Part shown: piece after piece, positions 14,202-22,060 of the stretch
Layout of the letters: each line of letters starts with the position of its first letter
How positions within the stretch are numbered: the first letter of the stretch is position 1
The notes under the pieces: model-generated
Told to the model about the DNA's origin: nothing
The model's database searches: none
What the model saw: only the letters and a program-made list of their open reading frames with translations
NCBI GenBank assembly: GCA_013151365.1
Contig: JAADIK010000003.1
Location: forward strand, 1-24,034
From: Deltaproteobacteria bacterium
GTDB taxonomy: Bacteria; Desulfobacterota; Desulfobulbia; Desulfobulbales; Desulfobulbaceae
Length of the DNA stretch: 24,034 bases
Reading direction: 5' to 3'
Program-made: the position numbers and the translations under genes

Positions 14202-15992
14202 ATGACAAGTAGCTTTATCCATCCCGCACTCATTATGATTGTTGGTGCGTTGCTCATCCCCTTTATCCGCGGACCGTTGCGCAAACCGTACCTGTTTCTC
14301 GTCCCCCTGCTCGCTTTTGGCGCGGTTATCTCCAACAGCTCGCTGCACGGGATCTTTGCCACCTACCAGTTCATGGACTGGCGGATAGTCTTCGGCCGGA
14401 TAGATAAACTGTCAACGGTCTTTGCCTTCATCATGGCGATCATGGCCATGATCGGCACCCTTTACGGCCTGCACGTCGACAATGCCAAGGAGCACATGGC
14501 CGCCTGGTTTTATGTGGCCGGCTCGTTCGGCGCCATCTACTGCGGTGATTATTTGAGCCTTTTCCTGTTCCTGGAAATGATGGCCTTCTCTTCCGTGTTC
14601 CTGATCTGGTTCAGGCGGGGGGAAAAATCCCTGGATTCAGGTTACCGTTACATCCTGGTTCACGCCACGGGCGGCGTCATCCTGCTCTTTGGTATCCTGC
14701 TGCGCTACCAGGCGGTCGGCAACATGACCTTCAACCTCCTGGACGTCCACCATCCCGAGCTCTACACCTGGCTGATCATGATCGGCTTTGCCTTGAACGC
14801 GGCCGTGGTTCCCATGCATTTCTGGCTGCCCGACGCCTATTCCCAGGCCTCCTTCAACGGGGCGGTCTTCCTGTGCGCCTTTACGACCAAAACCGCGGTC
14901 TATACCCTGGCCCGCGCCTGTGCCGGCATGGACATCCTGGTGGTGCTCGGGGTGATCATGGCCCTGTACGGCGTTATCTACGCGATCATGGAAAATGATA
15001 TCCGCAAGCTGCTGGGCTGGTCAATTGTCAGCCAGGTCGGCTACATGGTGGCCGGCATCGGCATCGGCACCGAGCTGGCCATCGACGGCGCCTGCGCCCA
15101 TGCCGTTGTCCATATCCTCTATAAGAGTCTGCTGTTCATGGGCACCGGCTCGGTCCTGTACATGACCGGCAAAACCAAGTTCACCGAGCTTGGCGGCCTG
15201 TACAAAAAAATGCCGGGCACCATGGTTTTTACCATCATCGGCTGCCTGTCGATTTCGGCGGCGCCGTTCTTTGCCGCCTATATCAGCAAATCCATGATTA
15301 TTACCGCCGGTTTCGAGAGCCACCTGAACTGGGCGGCCTGGCTGCTGATGTTCGGCGCCGCCGGCACTTTCCTGTATAACGGCCTGAAGCTGCCGTACTT
15401 CCTCTTCTTCGGCAAGAACAACTGCAGCGAGGAGACCTGGGCCAAGGCCGCCGATCCGACCTGGAATATGATGATGGCCATGGCCGCCGGTTCGGCGCTC
15501 TGTATCATTGTCGGCACCTTCCCCGGTTTTCTCTACAGGATGCTGCCCTACCCCGTCGAATACAACCCGTACACCGTCTATCACCTGGCCGAGACCTTGC
15601 AGTTGATGGGCTTTGTCGCCCTGGCCTTCTTCTTGCTGAAAAAATACATAACACCCGAAGACAAGATCTGTCTCGACGTGGACTGGTTCTTCCGCATGGG
15701 CGGCCGGCTCTTCATGTGGATTGCATCGCATCCGCTGCAGTGGTTTGACACGGCCTGGGGCGAGGCCTACCGGGCCGTGGGACTCCGCTCGCTGATGACG
15801 ACCTCCCGCTTCTGGAGCTGGTTTGACTGGCACGGCATTGACGGGGTGGTCGATGGTTTTGCCCGCTCGATCCGCGCCCTGGGCGCCAGAGTGCGCATCT
15901 TGCAGAGCGGACAGGTTCAGTACTCGATATACTATGCGGCATCGTTTGTTGCGATTCTTCTGATAGCGTATGTACTCTCTCAACTCTCCTAA
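14202..15992 (+). CDS. Antiporter-like subunit 2 (MrpD-like core with NuoL-type C-terminus)
   Basis: The 596-residue protein has an antiporter-family core of about 14 helices and a C-terminal extension from about residue 485. The extension includes a long amphipathic region, the DWHGIDGVVDG and ILQSGQVQYS motifs typical of NuoL ends, and a last helix. Core residues: Glu125 (TM5), Lys230 (TM8, AFTTKTAVYTLAR) and Lys363 (TM12, YISKSMII). The TM7 lysine is replaced by Asn199 (GFALNAAVVPMHFWLP), whereas the other three antiporter subunits here have Lys. From memory, Asn at this site also occurs in related deltaproteobacterial MrpD-like proteins. Its C-terminal extension makes it the best candidate for the distal NuoL-position subunit. 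The start ATG has GAGGACA upstream. Confidence 0.9.
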   Translation: MTSSFIHPALIMIVGALLIPFIRGPLRKPYLFLVPLLAFGAVISNSSLHGIFATYQFMDWRIVFGRIDKLSTVFAFIMAIMAMIGTLYGLHVDNAKEHMAAWFYVAGSFGAIYCGDYLSLFLFLEMMAFSSVFLIWFRRGEKSLDSGYRYILVHATGGVILLFGILLRYQAVGNMTFNLLDVHHPELYTWLIMIGFALNAAVVPMHFWLPDAYSQASFNGAVFLCAFTTKTAVYTLARACAGMDILVVLGVIMALYGVIYAIMENDIRKLLGWSIVSQVGYMVAGIGIGTELAIDGACAHAVVHILYKSLLFMGTGSVLYMTGKTKFTELGGLYKKMPGTMVFTIIGCLSISAAPFFAAYISKSMIITAGFESHLNWAAWLLMFGAAGTFLYNGLKLPYFLFFGKNNCSEETWAKAADPTWNMMMAMAAGSALCIIVGTFPGFLYRMLPYPVEYNPYTVYHLAETLQLMGFVALAFFLLKKYITPEDKICLDVDWFFRMGGRLFMWIASHPLQWFDTAWGEAYRAVGLRSLMTTSRFWSWFDWHGIDGVVDGFARSIRALGARVRILQSGQVQYSIYYAASFVAILLIAYVLSQLS

Positions 15993-16010
15993 CTGAAAGG
16001 ATGTAAGGGA

Positions 16011-17537
16011 ATGGATAGCCTTATAATAAAAGAGGGGTTTCCCCTCCTCAGTTTCCTGATTTTCTTCCCGCTTGCCGGAGCAGTTGTGTTGCTCTTTTTC
16101 AACGGTGAAAAGTTTGCCCGGTATTGGACCTTGGCCATCACCATGATCACGGCCGCCTTTTCCATTTTGTTAATTACAGGATTCGATACCACCACGGCCA
16201 AGTTTCAGTTCGCCGAGGTCCACAACTGGATTCCGCAGCTCAATATCCATTACATCCTGGGGGTTGACGGCATTTCCATCCTCATGGTCCTCCTGAGCAC
16301 CCTTATCATGCCGCTCTGTATCCTGGCATCCTGGCGCTATATCAAGACCAGGGTCAGCCAGTTCATGTTCAGTATGCTGATCATGGAGGTTTCCATGGTC
16401 GGCCTCTTTACCTCCCTGGACTTCGTCCTGTTCTGGGTCTTCTGGGAATTCATGCTGATCCCCATGTACCTGCTGATCGCGGTCTGGGGGGGACCACGCA
16501 AGGATTACGCCTCGATCAAGTTCTTTATTTACACCCTGGGCGGTTCCGTCTTCCTCCTGGTCGCCATTATCGCCCTGTACATGAAGAACGGCACGTTCTT
16601 CATCCCGGACATGATGTGGCATCACTATTCGATGACCTTCCAGATCCTGGTCTTTTTGGCCTTCTTCCTGGCCTTTGCCATCAAGGTGCCCATGTTCCCG
16701 TTCCATACCTGGCTGCCTGCCGCTCATGTCGAGGCGCCGACGGCCGGCTCCGTCATCCTGGCCTCCGTCCTCTTGAAGATGGGCGCCTACGGGATGCTGC
16801 GCTTCTGCCTGCCCATCACGCCGCAGGCCACGTTTTTGCTGGCGCCCTACATCCTCGGCTTGTCCATCGCGGGTATCATCTATGGCGGCTTTACCGCCCT
16901 GGCCCAGCACGACATGAAAAAACTGGTAGCCTATTCCAGTGTCGGTCACATGGGCTTTGTGACCCTGGGTATATTTGTCCTCAACATCCGCAGTGTCGAG
17001 GGGGCCATTATCCAGATGCTCAATCACGGCGTCACCACCGGCGCCCTGTTCCTCTGCGTGGGCATGATCTATGAGCGGACCCACAGCCGCGAACTGAGCG
17101 TCGCCACGGGTATCGGCAAATATATGCCCTGGTATGTGACCTTCCTGGCATTTTTCGCCCTGTCGTCGTTCGGCTTTCCCGGCACCAACTCCTTTATCGG
17201 CGAATTCCTGATTCTGGCCGGCACCTTTCAGGCCAACAAGTTTCTGGCCCTGGCCGCCATCCCGGGAGCGGTCCTGGCTGCCGCCTATATGTTGCGCATG
17301 TTACAGAAAATTATCTGGGGCGGCACCAATAACCCCGATCAATCCTATCTCAAGAAGCACGATCTCGGGATACGGGAAATTGCGACCCTGGCGCCGCTGC
17401 TCTTATTTGTTTTCTGGATAGGTCTTGATCCGCAACCTTTTCTTGATATGATGCATCATTCAGTGGTCAACCTGATCACCCAGTTGAATTTTATACAACA
17501 ACAGGCGCCGCATGTTGCCTCTGCTTTTATGCGGTAG
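16011..17537 (+). CDS. nuoM: Complex I subunit NuoM
   Basis: The 508-residue proton-pumping membrane subunit shows the NuoM signature AIKVPMFPFHTWLPAAHVEAPTAGS. Key residues: Glu146 (TM5, FWEFMLIPMY), Lys225 (TM7), Lys256 (TM8, LLKMGAYGMLRF) and Glu398 (TM12, FIGEFLIL), all as in canonical NuoM, including Glu rather than Lys in TM12. Length matches the family. It starts with ATG after AAGGGA, 18 bp downstream of antiporter 2, and is followed after 49 bp by nuoN. Confidence 0.95.
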   Translation: MDSLIIKEGFPLLSFLIFFPLAGAVVLLFFNGEKFARYWTLAITMITAAFSILLITGFDTTTAKFQFAEVHNWIPQLNIHYILGVDGISILMVLLSTLIMPLCILASWRYIKTRVSQFMFSMLIMEVSMVGLFTSLDFVLFWVFWEFMLIPMYLLIAVWGGPRKDYASIKFFIYTLGGSVFLLVAIIALYMKNGTFFIPDMMWHHYSMTFQILVFLAFFLAFAIKVPMFPFHTWLPAAHVEAPTAGSVILASVLLKMGAYGMLRFCLPITPQATFLLAPYILGLSIAGIIYGGFTALAQHDMKKLVAYSSVGHMGFVTLGIFVLNIRSVEGAIIQMLNHGVTTGALFLCVGMIYERTHSRELSVATGIGKYMPWYVTFLAFFALSSFGFPGTNSFIGEFLILAGTFQANKFLALAAIPGAVLAAAYMLRMLQKIIWGGTNNPDQSYLKKHDLGIREIATLAPLLLFVFWIGLDPQPFLDMMHHSVVNLITQLNFIQQQAPHVASAFMR

Positions 17538-17586
17538 CGAAGAGTAACCTGAAGGAACCCGAAAAACTTAAGGAAAGGAATACCAA

Positions 17587-19008
17587 ATGGCTATGGCTAT
17601 TCTCCCGGAATTATCGCTGCTGACTGCGGTGTTGGCCTTTTTCGTCCTCAGCCTCAGCAAGGATCTGAACAGCGAGCAGATCAAAAATACTGCTGTCGGC
17701 TTCGGCTTTGTGACCCTTTTCTGCACCGTTATTTCTCTGCACCAGCAGGCCTCCATGTTTTTTGGCAGCTACCAGGTCGACCTGTTCACCCAGCTGTTTA
17801 AACTGATGATCGGCCTCGGCCTCTTTTTTGTCCTCATCGCCGGACAAAACCTCAAGGACATCGAGCTGTCGGTCCGGCCGGAATATTACATGTTTTTCTT
17901 TCTCAGCTGTTTCGGGCTGATGACCCTGGTCAGTTCCGTTGAGCTGATCACCCTGTTCGTCTCCCTGGAACTCTCTTCCTTTGCCCTGTTTTTACTGGTT
18001 CCCATGCGCAGTGACCAAAAGGGGCTCCGGATCCAGATGGAGGCCGGCATTAAATACATTCTCTTCGGCGTCATCGCTTCCGGCTTCATGCTCTACGGCA
18101 TGAGTTATATCTTCGGCCTGACCGGGACGACATATCTCAAGGATATTCTGCCCGGCCTGAAAAACGTGGCCTCCCAACCGGCGGCGCTCTTTGCCGTGGT
18201 TATGGTCCTGGTGGGCTTCTTCTACAAACTGGCCCTTTTCCCCATGCACTTCTGGGTCCCTGATATCTACCAGGGCGCCTCCAACGAGACGACCGGTTTT
18301 GTCGCCACCGTCCCGAAACTGGCGGCGGTTGCCCTGCTGATCAGGTTTATCCTCCTGGTCCCGGGCGACGCGCATATCCTCATCACCCTGCTCATCGTCC
18401 TGGCGCTTTGTTCCATGTTCTACGGGAATCTCATCGCCCTGGTGCAGACCGACGTCAAGCGAATGCTCGGTTTCTCCGGCATCGCCCATGCCGGCTTTAT
18501 CATGCTGGGACTCCTGACCATGGAGGCGAGCGGTTATGCGACGGCCATGTACTACATCGCCGGCTACGTGTTTATGAATATTGCCTGTTTCATGGTCCTG
18601 AGCAATGTCTCACAGCAGGGCGAGAACCTGGCAATCGAGGACCTCAACGGCCTGCATAAACGGCAGCCCCTGCTGGCCCTGGTGCTGGCGGTCAGCCTCT
18701 TCGCCCTGGCCGGGATTCCGCCTTTCATCGGCTTCATGGGTGAATTCATGCTGTTGACCGGCGCCTTGCGGCATGGTTACCTGCTCCTGGTCATCCTGGC
18801 CGCCGTCAACGCGGGTATTGCCATCTATTACTACCTTTCCGTAATCAAGGCGGCGTACACGACCGACCCGGAAGGACGACCTGATGTCCTGATCGACGGA
18901 CTGACCAAGGCCGCCGGCGTGATTCTCATGCTGCTCATCGCCCTCATGGGGATCCTGCCGTCCAGACTAGTGGCGCTCGCCGATTCCGCGGTGCGGGCGA
19001 TTATGTAA
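17587..19008 (+). CDS. nuoN: Complex I subunit NuoN
   Basis: The 473-residue proton-pumping membrane subunit is the last gene of the operon. Key residues: Glu128 (TM5, FVSLELSSFALF), Lys214 (TM7, FFYKLALFPMHFWVPDIYQG) and Lys244 (TM8, VATVPKLAA). At the TM12 site, where E. coli NuoN has Lys, this protein has Glu386 (GFMGEFMLL), as in NuoM. The PDIYQGA motif identifies it as NuoN rather than another M-type copy. It starts with ATG preceded by AAAGGAA; a second ATG two codons later is possible. No clear terminator follows on the plus strand before the converging gene at 19155. Confidence 0.95.
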   Translation: MAMAILPELSLLTAVLAFFVLSLSKDLNSEQIKNTAVGFGFVTLFCTVISLHQQASMFFGSYQVDLFTQLFKLMIGLGLFFVLIAGQNLKDIELSVRPEYYMFFFLSCFGLMTLVSSVELITLFVSLELSSFALFLLVPMRSDQKGLRIQMEAGIKYILFGVIASGFMLYGMSYIFGLTGTTYLKDILPGLKNVASQPAALFAVVMVLVGFFYKLALFPMHFWVPDIYQGASNETTGFVATVPKLAAVALLIRFILLVPGDAHILITLLIVLALCSMFYGNLIALVQTDVKRMLGFSGIAHAGFIMLGLLTMEASGYATAMYYIAGYVFMNIACFMVLSNVSQQGENLAIEDLNGLHKRQPLLALVLAVSLFALAGIPPFIGFMGEFMLLTGALRHGYLLLVILAAVNAGIAIYYYLSVIKAAYTTDPEGRPDVLIDGLTKAAGVILMLLIALMGILPSRLVALADSAVRAIM

Positions 19009-19134
19009 TTATGTAAGGTTGTGGTCTTCTGCGTTGCCTGAATAATCTGATAGTTGATAAACCGTTCAAGGGAAAATGTGATCTCGGAAGATAGATGATA
19101 GGCAAAAAAATGCGGCGAAGACAAAGCAGAATAA

Positions 19135-19170
19135 AGAGATTCCGAATATTACATTCATGGTAGAATCTCT
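19135..19170 (-). terminator. Inverted repeat at the 3' end of the L,D-transpeptidase gene
   Basis: AGAGATTC (19135-19142) and GAATCTCT (19163-19170) form an 8-bp stem with a 20-nt loop that contains the minus-strand stop codon. On the minus strand TTTATTCTG follows, a poor T-tract. It may end the minus-strand transcript, or act weakly in both directions between the converging genes. Confidence 0.35.
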
Positions 19171-19649
19171 ATGGGAGTTCCAATCTTCACGGCATCCCAT
19201 ATCTCGTCCATCTCTGAGTTCGTGACCGCGATACAGCCATCGGTCCAGTTAAAATGCCGTGATAAGAAAGACAACCATCTCCACCCGTTTTTTTGACCAT
19301 GTATCATAATATCGCCGCCGGGCTTGACATGCGCTTTCCTTGCCCGTTCTCTGTCCGCCTTATTCGGATAGGAGATGTGAATCGACTTGTAGAAAGAACT
19401 GCGGGCATTTTTGTAATCAAGGATATATCTCCCTTCGGGTGTACGTTCGTCCCCCTGTCTCTGCTTAGGGCCTTTCGGATGCCCGCCTAATACCACATGA
19501 TATTCCCTGAACACTTTCCCTCCCTTCATCAGATAGAGCTTAGCCTCTGACTTTTTAACCATCACCAGGTTAGCCTGAGGGATAGCAAAAGCCACTGTTG
19601 GCATGGCCAATAAAAATACCAAAAGCAGTTGGCCATATTGCTTCAACAA
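19155..19649 (-). CDS. L,D-transpeptidase (YkuD domain), secreted
   Basis: This enzyme makes 3-3 peptidoglycan crosslinks or attaches proteins to peptidoglycan in the periplasm. The frame is open up to 19880, but the first part would overlap the preceding gene and looks non-functional. I prefer TTG at 19649 (164 residues) because it yields a clean signal peptide, MLKQYGQLLLVFLLAMPTVA, with a likely cleavage after AFA. The start is uncertain and its ribosome binding site is weak. The YkuD catalytic motif is visible: His117 in IMIHGQKNG and nucleophile Cys139 in NWTDGCIAVTN. RTPEGRYILD, typical of the domain, is also present. It lies downstream of, and on the same strand as, the helical secreted protein and converges with nuoN. 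Confidence 0.85.
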   Translation of the reverse strand: MLKQYGQLLLVFLLAMPTVAFAIPQANLVMVKKSEAKLYLMKGGKVFREYHVVLGGHPKGPKQRQGDERTPEGRYILDYKNARSSFYKSIHISYPNKADRERARKAHVKPGGDIMIHGQKNGWRWLSFLSRHFNWTDGCIAVTNSEMDEIWDAVKIGTPIEILP

Positions 19650-19773
19650 GACATTGAAAACCTGAAACAGGTGATAGGTGATGGTGATAGGCAGGCGCTT
19701 TTCAGGCCAAGGGATCGAGAAGCATGGAGAGGGGGAGATAACTCTTCTCTTCCCACGCCGTAGGAACCGGTCA

Positions 19774-20202
19774 TCAATCCGCAACGTGACCGGTTGACGC
19801 CTTATCCGGTCCCTGCCCTCCGGTGGCGGCGGGAGTGCTTGGGGCCGGTGCCGTCGCTTCATGAATACTGGTTTTGGCATTGTTCAGGGCTTTCCGGGTC
19901 TTACTCTTGGCCGCTTCCCAGGTTTCCTCGGATTCTTCCTTGGTTCTATTCCATATTTTACCGGACTTGCTCCTGGTCTTTTCGTAGACCTCGCGTGACT
20001 CGGTCTTGGTTTCGTTCCAGACCTTGTGGACGGTCTCCCTCGTCGCCTGGCCCACCGCTTCTACCGCCTCCTTGACTTTCTTGCCGGCCGTCTCCCACTT
20101 GTCCGCCTGTTCCCCGGCCGAGGTAACGGTGACAAAAACAGTCAGGCAGAAAACCGCCGCCAGGGGCAGGACGATCTTTTTCCAGGAATGCCTTTTTTCC
20201 AT
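19774..20202 (-). CDS. Secreted helical repeat protein (LEA-like), function unknown
   Basis: The 142-residue protein starts with a clear signal peptide (KK then a hydrophobic core, ending near TSAGEQ at residue 30). About 80 residues of highly charged amphipathic helix follow, with loosely repeated 11-residue units (for example TRETVHKVWNETK, SREVYEKTRSK, GKIWNRTKEES), then an Ala/Pro/Thr-rich tail. This pattern resembles LEA or apolipoprotein-like helical proteins, found in the periplasm or cell envelope of some bacteria and linked to stress protection. I do not recognise a defined family. It starts with ATG preceded by a GGAGAGAGG-type Shine-Dalgarno on the minus strand. The L,D-transpeptidase follows on the same strand and may share the transcript. 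Confidence 0.75.
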   Translation of the reverse strand: MEKRHSWKKIVLPLAAVFCLTVFVTVTSAGEQADKWETAGKKVKEAVEAVGQATRETVHKVWNETKTESREVYEKTRSKSGKIWNRTKEESEETWEAAKSKTRKALNNAKTSIHEATAPAPSTPAATGGQGPDKASTGHVAD

Positions 20203-20355
20203 TGTCCTCTCTCCTCTATTTCGCTATTTTATAAAAATCGTCGTCAGCTCTTGATTCGAGTCTCATGATGCTTATTTGTTAAGGCCGACGTAACGCGTCT
20301 TCAGCACCGTGTGCTCTTGAACCGGTTGGGGTTTTACGATTCCTTCTGCAAGAGT

Positions 20356-20383
20356 ATTATATATCGGTTACGATGAAGAGCAA
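20356..20383 (-). promoter_or_regulatory. Candidate minus-strand promoter for the LEA-like and L,D-transpeptidase genes
   Basis: On the minus strand TTGCTC (20383-20378) is followed after 16 bp by a perfect TATAAT (20361-20356). The leader to the ATG at 20202 would be about 145 nt. The -35 is weak (3/6). Confidence 0.4.
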
Positions 20384-20410
20384 GCCTGTCGATTGTTGAT
20401 CATGGCCCGG

Positions 20411-20497
20411 CCGGAAACGAAAATTTTGTTCGAGATCAATTAAGTGCGGACTCCGGGTAAGCGTAGACTCCGGGAGATCGGGAAAAAAGACCGTTTC
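20411..20497 (+). repeat. Dispersed intergenic repeat, copy B
   Basis: This 87-bp stretch matches the reverse complement of 2779-2876. The first 10 bp are identical, the middle is gapped, and the last 37 bp differ at only a few positions (shared blocks AGACTCCGGGAGA, AAAAAAG, CCGTTTC). It ends about 100 bp before the TolC-like start. Confidence 0.7.
20441..20474 (+). repeat. Tandem 17-bp direct repeat upstream of the efflux operon
   Basis: The units at 20441-20457 and 20458-20474 are exactly adjacent, share TAAG and GACTCCGGG, and differ at 3 of 17 positions. They lie 127-160 bp upstream of the preferred efflux gene start, inside dispersed repeat copy B. They could be a paired protein-binding site or a small expansion within the repeat. 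Confidence 0.6.
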
Positions 20498-20600
20498 AGG
20501 ATAAGCCCTGACTATATTTTGAATTTTGAACCGATATGCTATGTTTACTCATCGTTCAACTAGCAACCAGCAAATGCCGACTTGTTCCCGGAATGGAAAA

Positions 20601-22049
20601 ATGAACCAGAATTTCGCAGCATTGCCCCCTCGGGACAGACTTATCTTTACGGCTTCAGGCCGCTCAACCCTATTGATCCTGTGCAGCCTGGTCCTGCTCC
20701 TGGCCCTGCAGCCGCCGGCCGCGGCCGCCAAGGCATCGAAGAACCGGCAACAGCCGGCCACTTGGACCGTTCAGGCCGCCGTCCGCTTCGCCCTGGCCCA
20801 CAGTCCGGACATCGCCGTCACCAGGCACCGGATCGCCGCTGCCCGGGCGGCTGTCAAAGAAGCACAATCAGCCTTTTACCCCCGGATCGGCGTCAGCACC
20901 TCGTACAGCCGAACCAACAACCCCATGTACTCTTTCGGCAATATTCTCAACCAGGGCGTCTTCAACAACACCATCAACTTCAACGATCCCGGCTGGTCCG
21001 ACAACCTGGATATGACGGCCGGCGTGAACTACCGCTTCTACAACGGCGGCCATGACCAGGCCGGGGTCCAGGCGGCCCGGGCCGGTGAAGCCGCCTCGGA
21101 GCTGGAACTGGCAGTCGTCCATTCCCGGCTCGAATTCGCGGTGGTTCGCTCTTTCCTGACCATTGTCCAGGCCCGGGAGACCGTCCAGGCCCGGCAATCG
21201 GCGGTCAAGGCCATTGCCGCCTCCCTGCAGGTCGCCAGGGCGCGCTACGCGGCCGGCACCATGCTGAAGGCCGACCTGCTCAACCTGGAAGTCCAGCAGT
21301 CAAAGACCCACGAAAACCTGATTCAGGCCCGGCACGGGCTGGCCCTGGCCAAGAGAGGATTTCTGAATCTTTTAGGACTCGCCAAGGGAACCGTCAACAT
21401 TGATGACGGCCACTACCCTGAACAGCCGATCCCCGCCAACACATCTTTTGCCCGGCGGCCGGAGCTGAAGAGGATGGACGCCGCCATCCGGGCCGCCAGG
21501 GCCCAGGTCCGCCAGGCAGTCAGCGGCTACTATCCGACGGCGGACGCCTTTGTCAACTACCGGATCGACAAGGGCTATGAACTGGACGGCTCCGGGAACT
21601 CATGGATGGGCGGGGTCAGACTCAATTATAATCTCTTTGACGGGCATCGTACCTCTGCCGCGGTCACCAGGGCCAGGGCCCTGCTGGCAGCGGCCCGGGA
21701 GCAAAAACGCAAACTGTCACTGGCCATTAATTTCGAAGTGGAGCAGGCCCAGCTGGCCCTTGAGCAGGCAGGTCAGCAACTGCAGGTCACCAAAAAAATG
21801 GTGGAACAGGCCGATGAGAGTGCCAGGCTCAGCCGGGCACGATTCAAAGAAGGTGTCATCCTGTCCTCGGACCTGATTGAGGTGGAAAACCGGCTGACCG
21901 ATGCCCTGGTGCGCCGGACCGTAGCCCGGGCGTCCCGTCGCATAGCCATTGCCGACTTAAGGTGGGCGATCGGCCTGCAGCAATTTCAGGAATCCGGGGA
22001 TATGCAACAGACCGGCGTCAACAAACCTGGGATGCCGGGAAAAAAATAA
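20601..22049 (+). CDS. TolC-family outer membrane efflux channel
   Basis: The protein is the outer-membrane channel of a tripartite pump. I chose ATG 20601 (482 residues), with GGAA at 20590-20593. The frame extends to a TTG at 20526, but the extra 25 residues add only polar sequence ahead of the signal peptide. The signal peptide has a hydrophobic core at about 31-44 ending PPAAAA. The mature part shows the two-fold TolC pattern: long alpha-helical coiled-coil stretches (about 65-110 and 145-230, and again 285-330 and 365-440) with beta-barrel segments rich in Tyr/Asn between (SYSRTNNPMYSFGN; YYPTADAFVNYRIDKGY). It is the first gene of the channel-adaptor-permease operon, 11 bp ahead of the adaptor gene. 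Confidence 0.9.
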   Translation: MNQNFAALPPRDRLIFTASGRSTLLILCSLVLLLALQPPAAAAKASKNRQQPATWTVQAAVRFALAHSPDIAVTRHRIAAARAAVKEAQSAFYPRIGVSTSYSRTNNPMYSFGNILNQGVFNNTINFNDPGWSDNLDMTAGVNYRFYNGGHDQAGVQAARAGEAASELELAVVHSRLEFAVVRSFLTIVQARETVQARQSAVKAIAASLQVARARYAAGTMLKADLLNLEVQQSKTHENLIQARHGLALAKRGFLNLLGLAKGTVNIDDGHYPEQPIPANTSFARRPELKRMDAAIRAARAQVRQAVSGYYPTADAFVNYRIDKGYELDGSGNSWMGGVRLNYNLFDGHRTSAAVTRARALLAAAREQKRKLSLAINFEVEQAQLALEQAGQQLQVTKKMVEQADESARLSRARFKEGVILSSDLIEVENRLTDALVRRTVARASRRIAIADLRWAIGLQQFQESGDMQQTGVNKPGMPGKK

Positions 22050-22060
22050 AGGAAAAGATT

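Larger units (their letters stand above)
20203..20600. other. Divergent intergenic region between the minus-strand pair and the efflux operon
   Basis: This 398-bp region serves genes on both sides. It contains a candidate minus-strand promoter (20356-20383), one dispersed repeat copy (20411-20497) with an internal 17-bp tandem repeat, and an AT-rich segment at 20510-20545 that may hold the efflux operon promoter; TATATT is seen near 20513 but no good -35 was found. Confidence 0.6.

Noticed and set aside
15021..15983. A 320-codon minus-strand open frame opposite antiporter 2
   Set aside because: Same reason: a shadow of a conserved membrane protein, without start signals or domain motifs.
16170..17084. 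A 304-codon minus-strand open frame opposite nuoM
   Set aside because: Shadow of nuoM with a His/Asp/Gln-rich composition and no motif.
19650..19880. N-terminal extension of the L,D-transpeptidase frame
   Set aside because: It overlaps the upstream gene by 107 bp, is Arg/Pro-rich without structure, and would bury the obvious signal peptide at residue 78.
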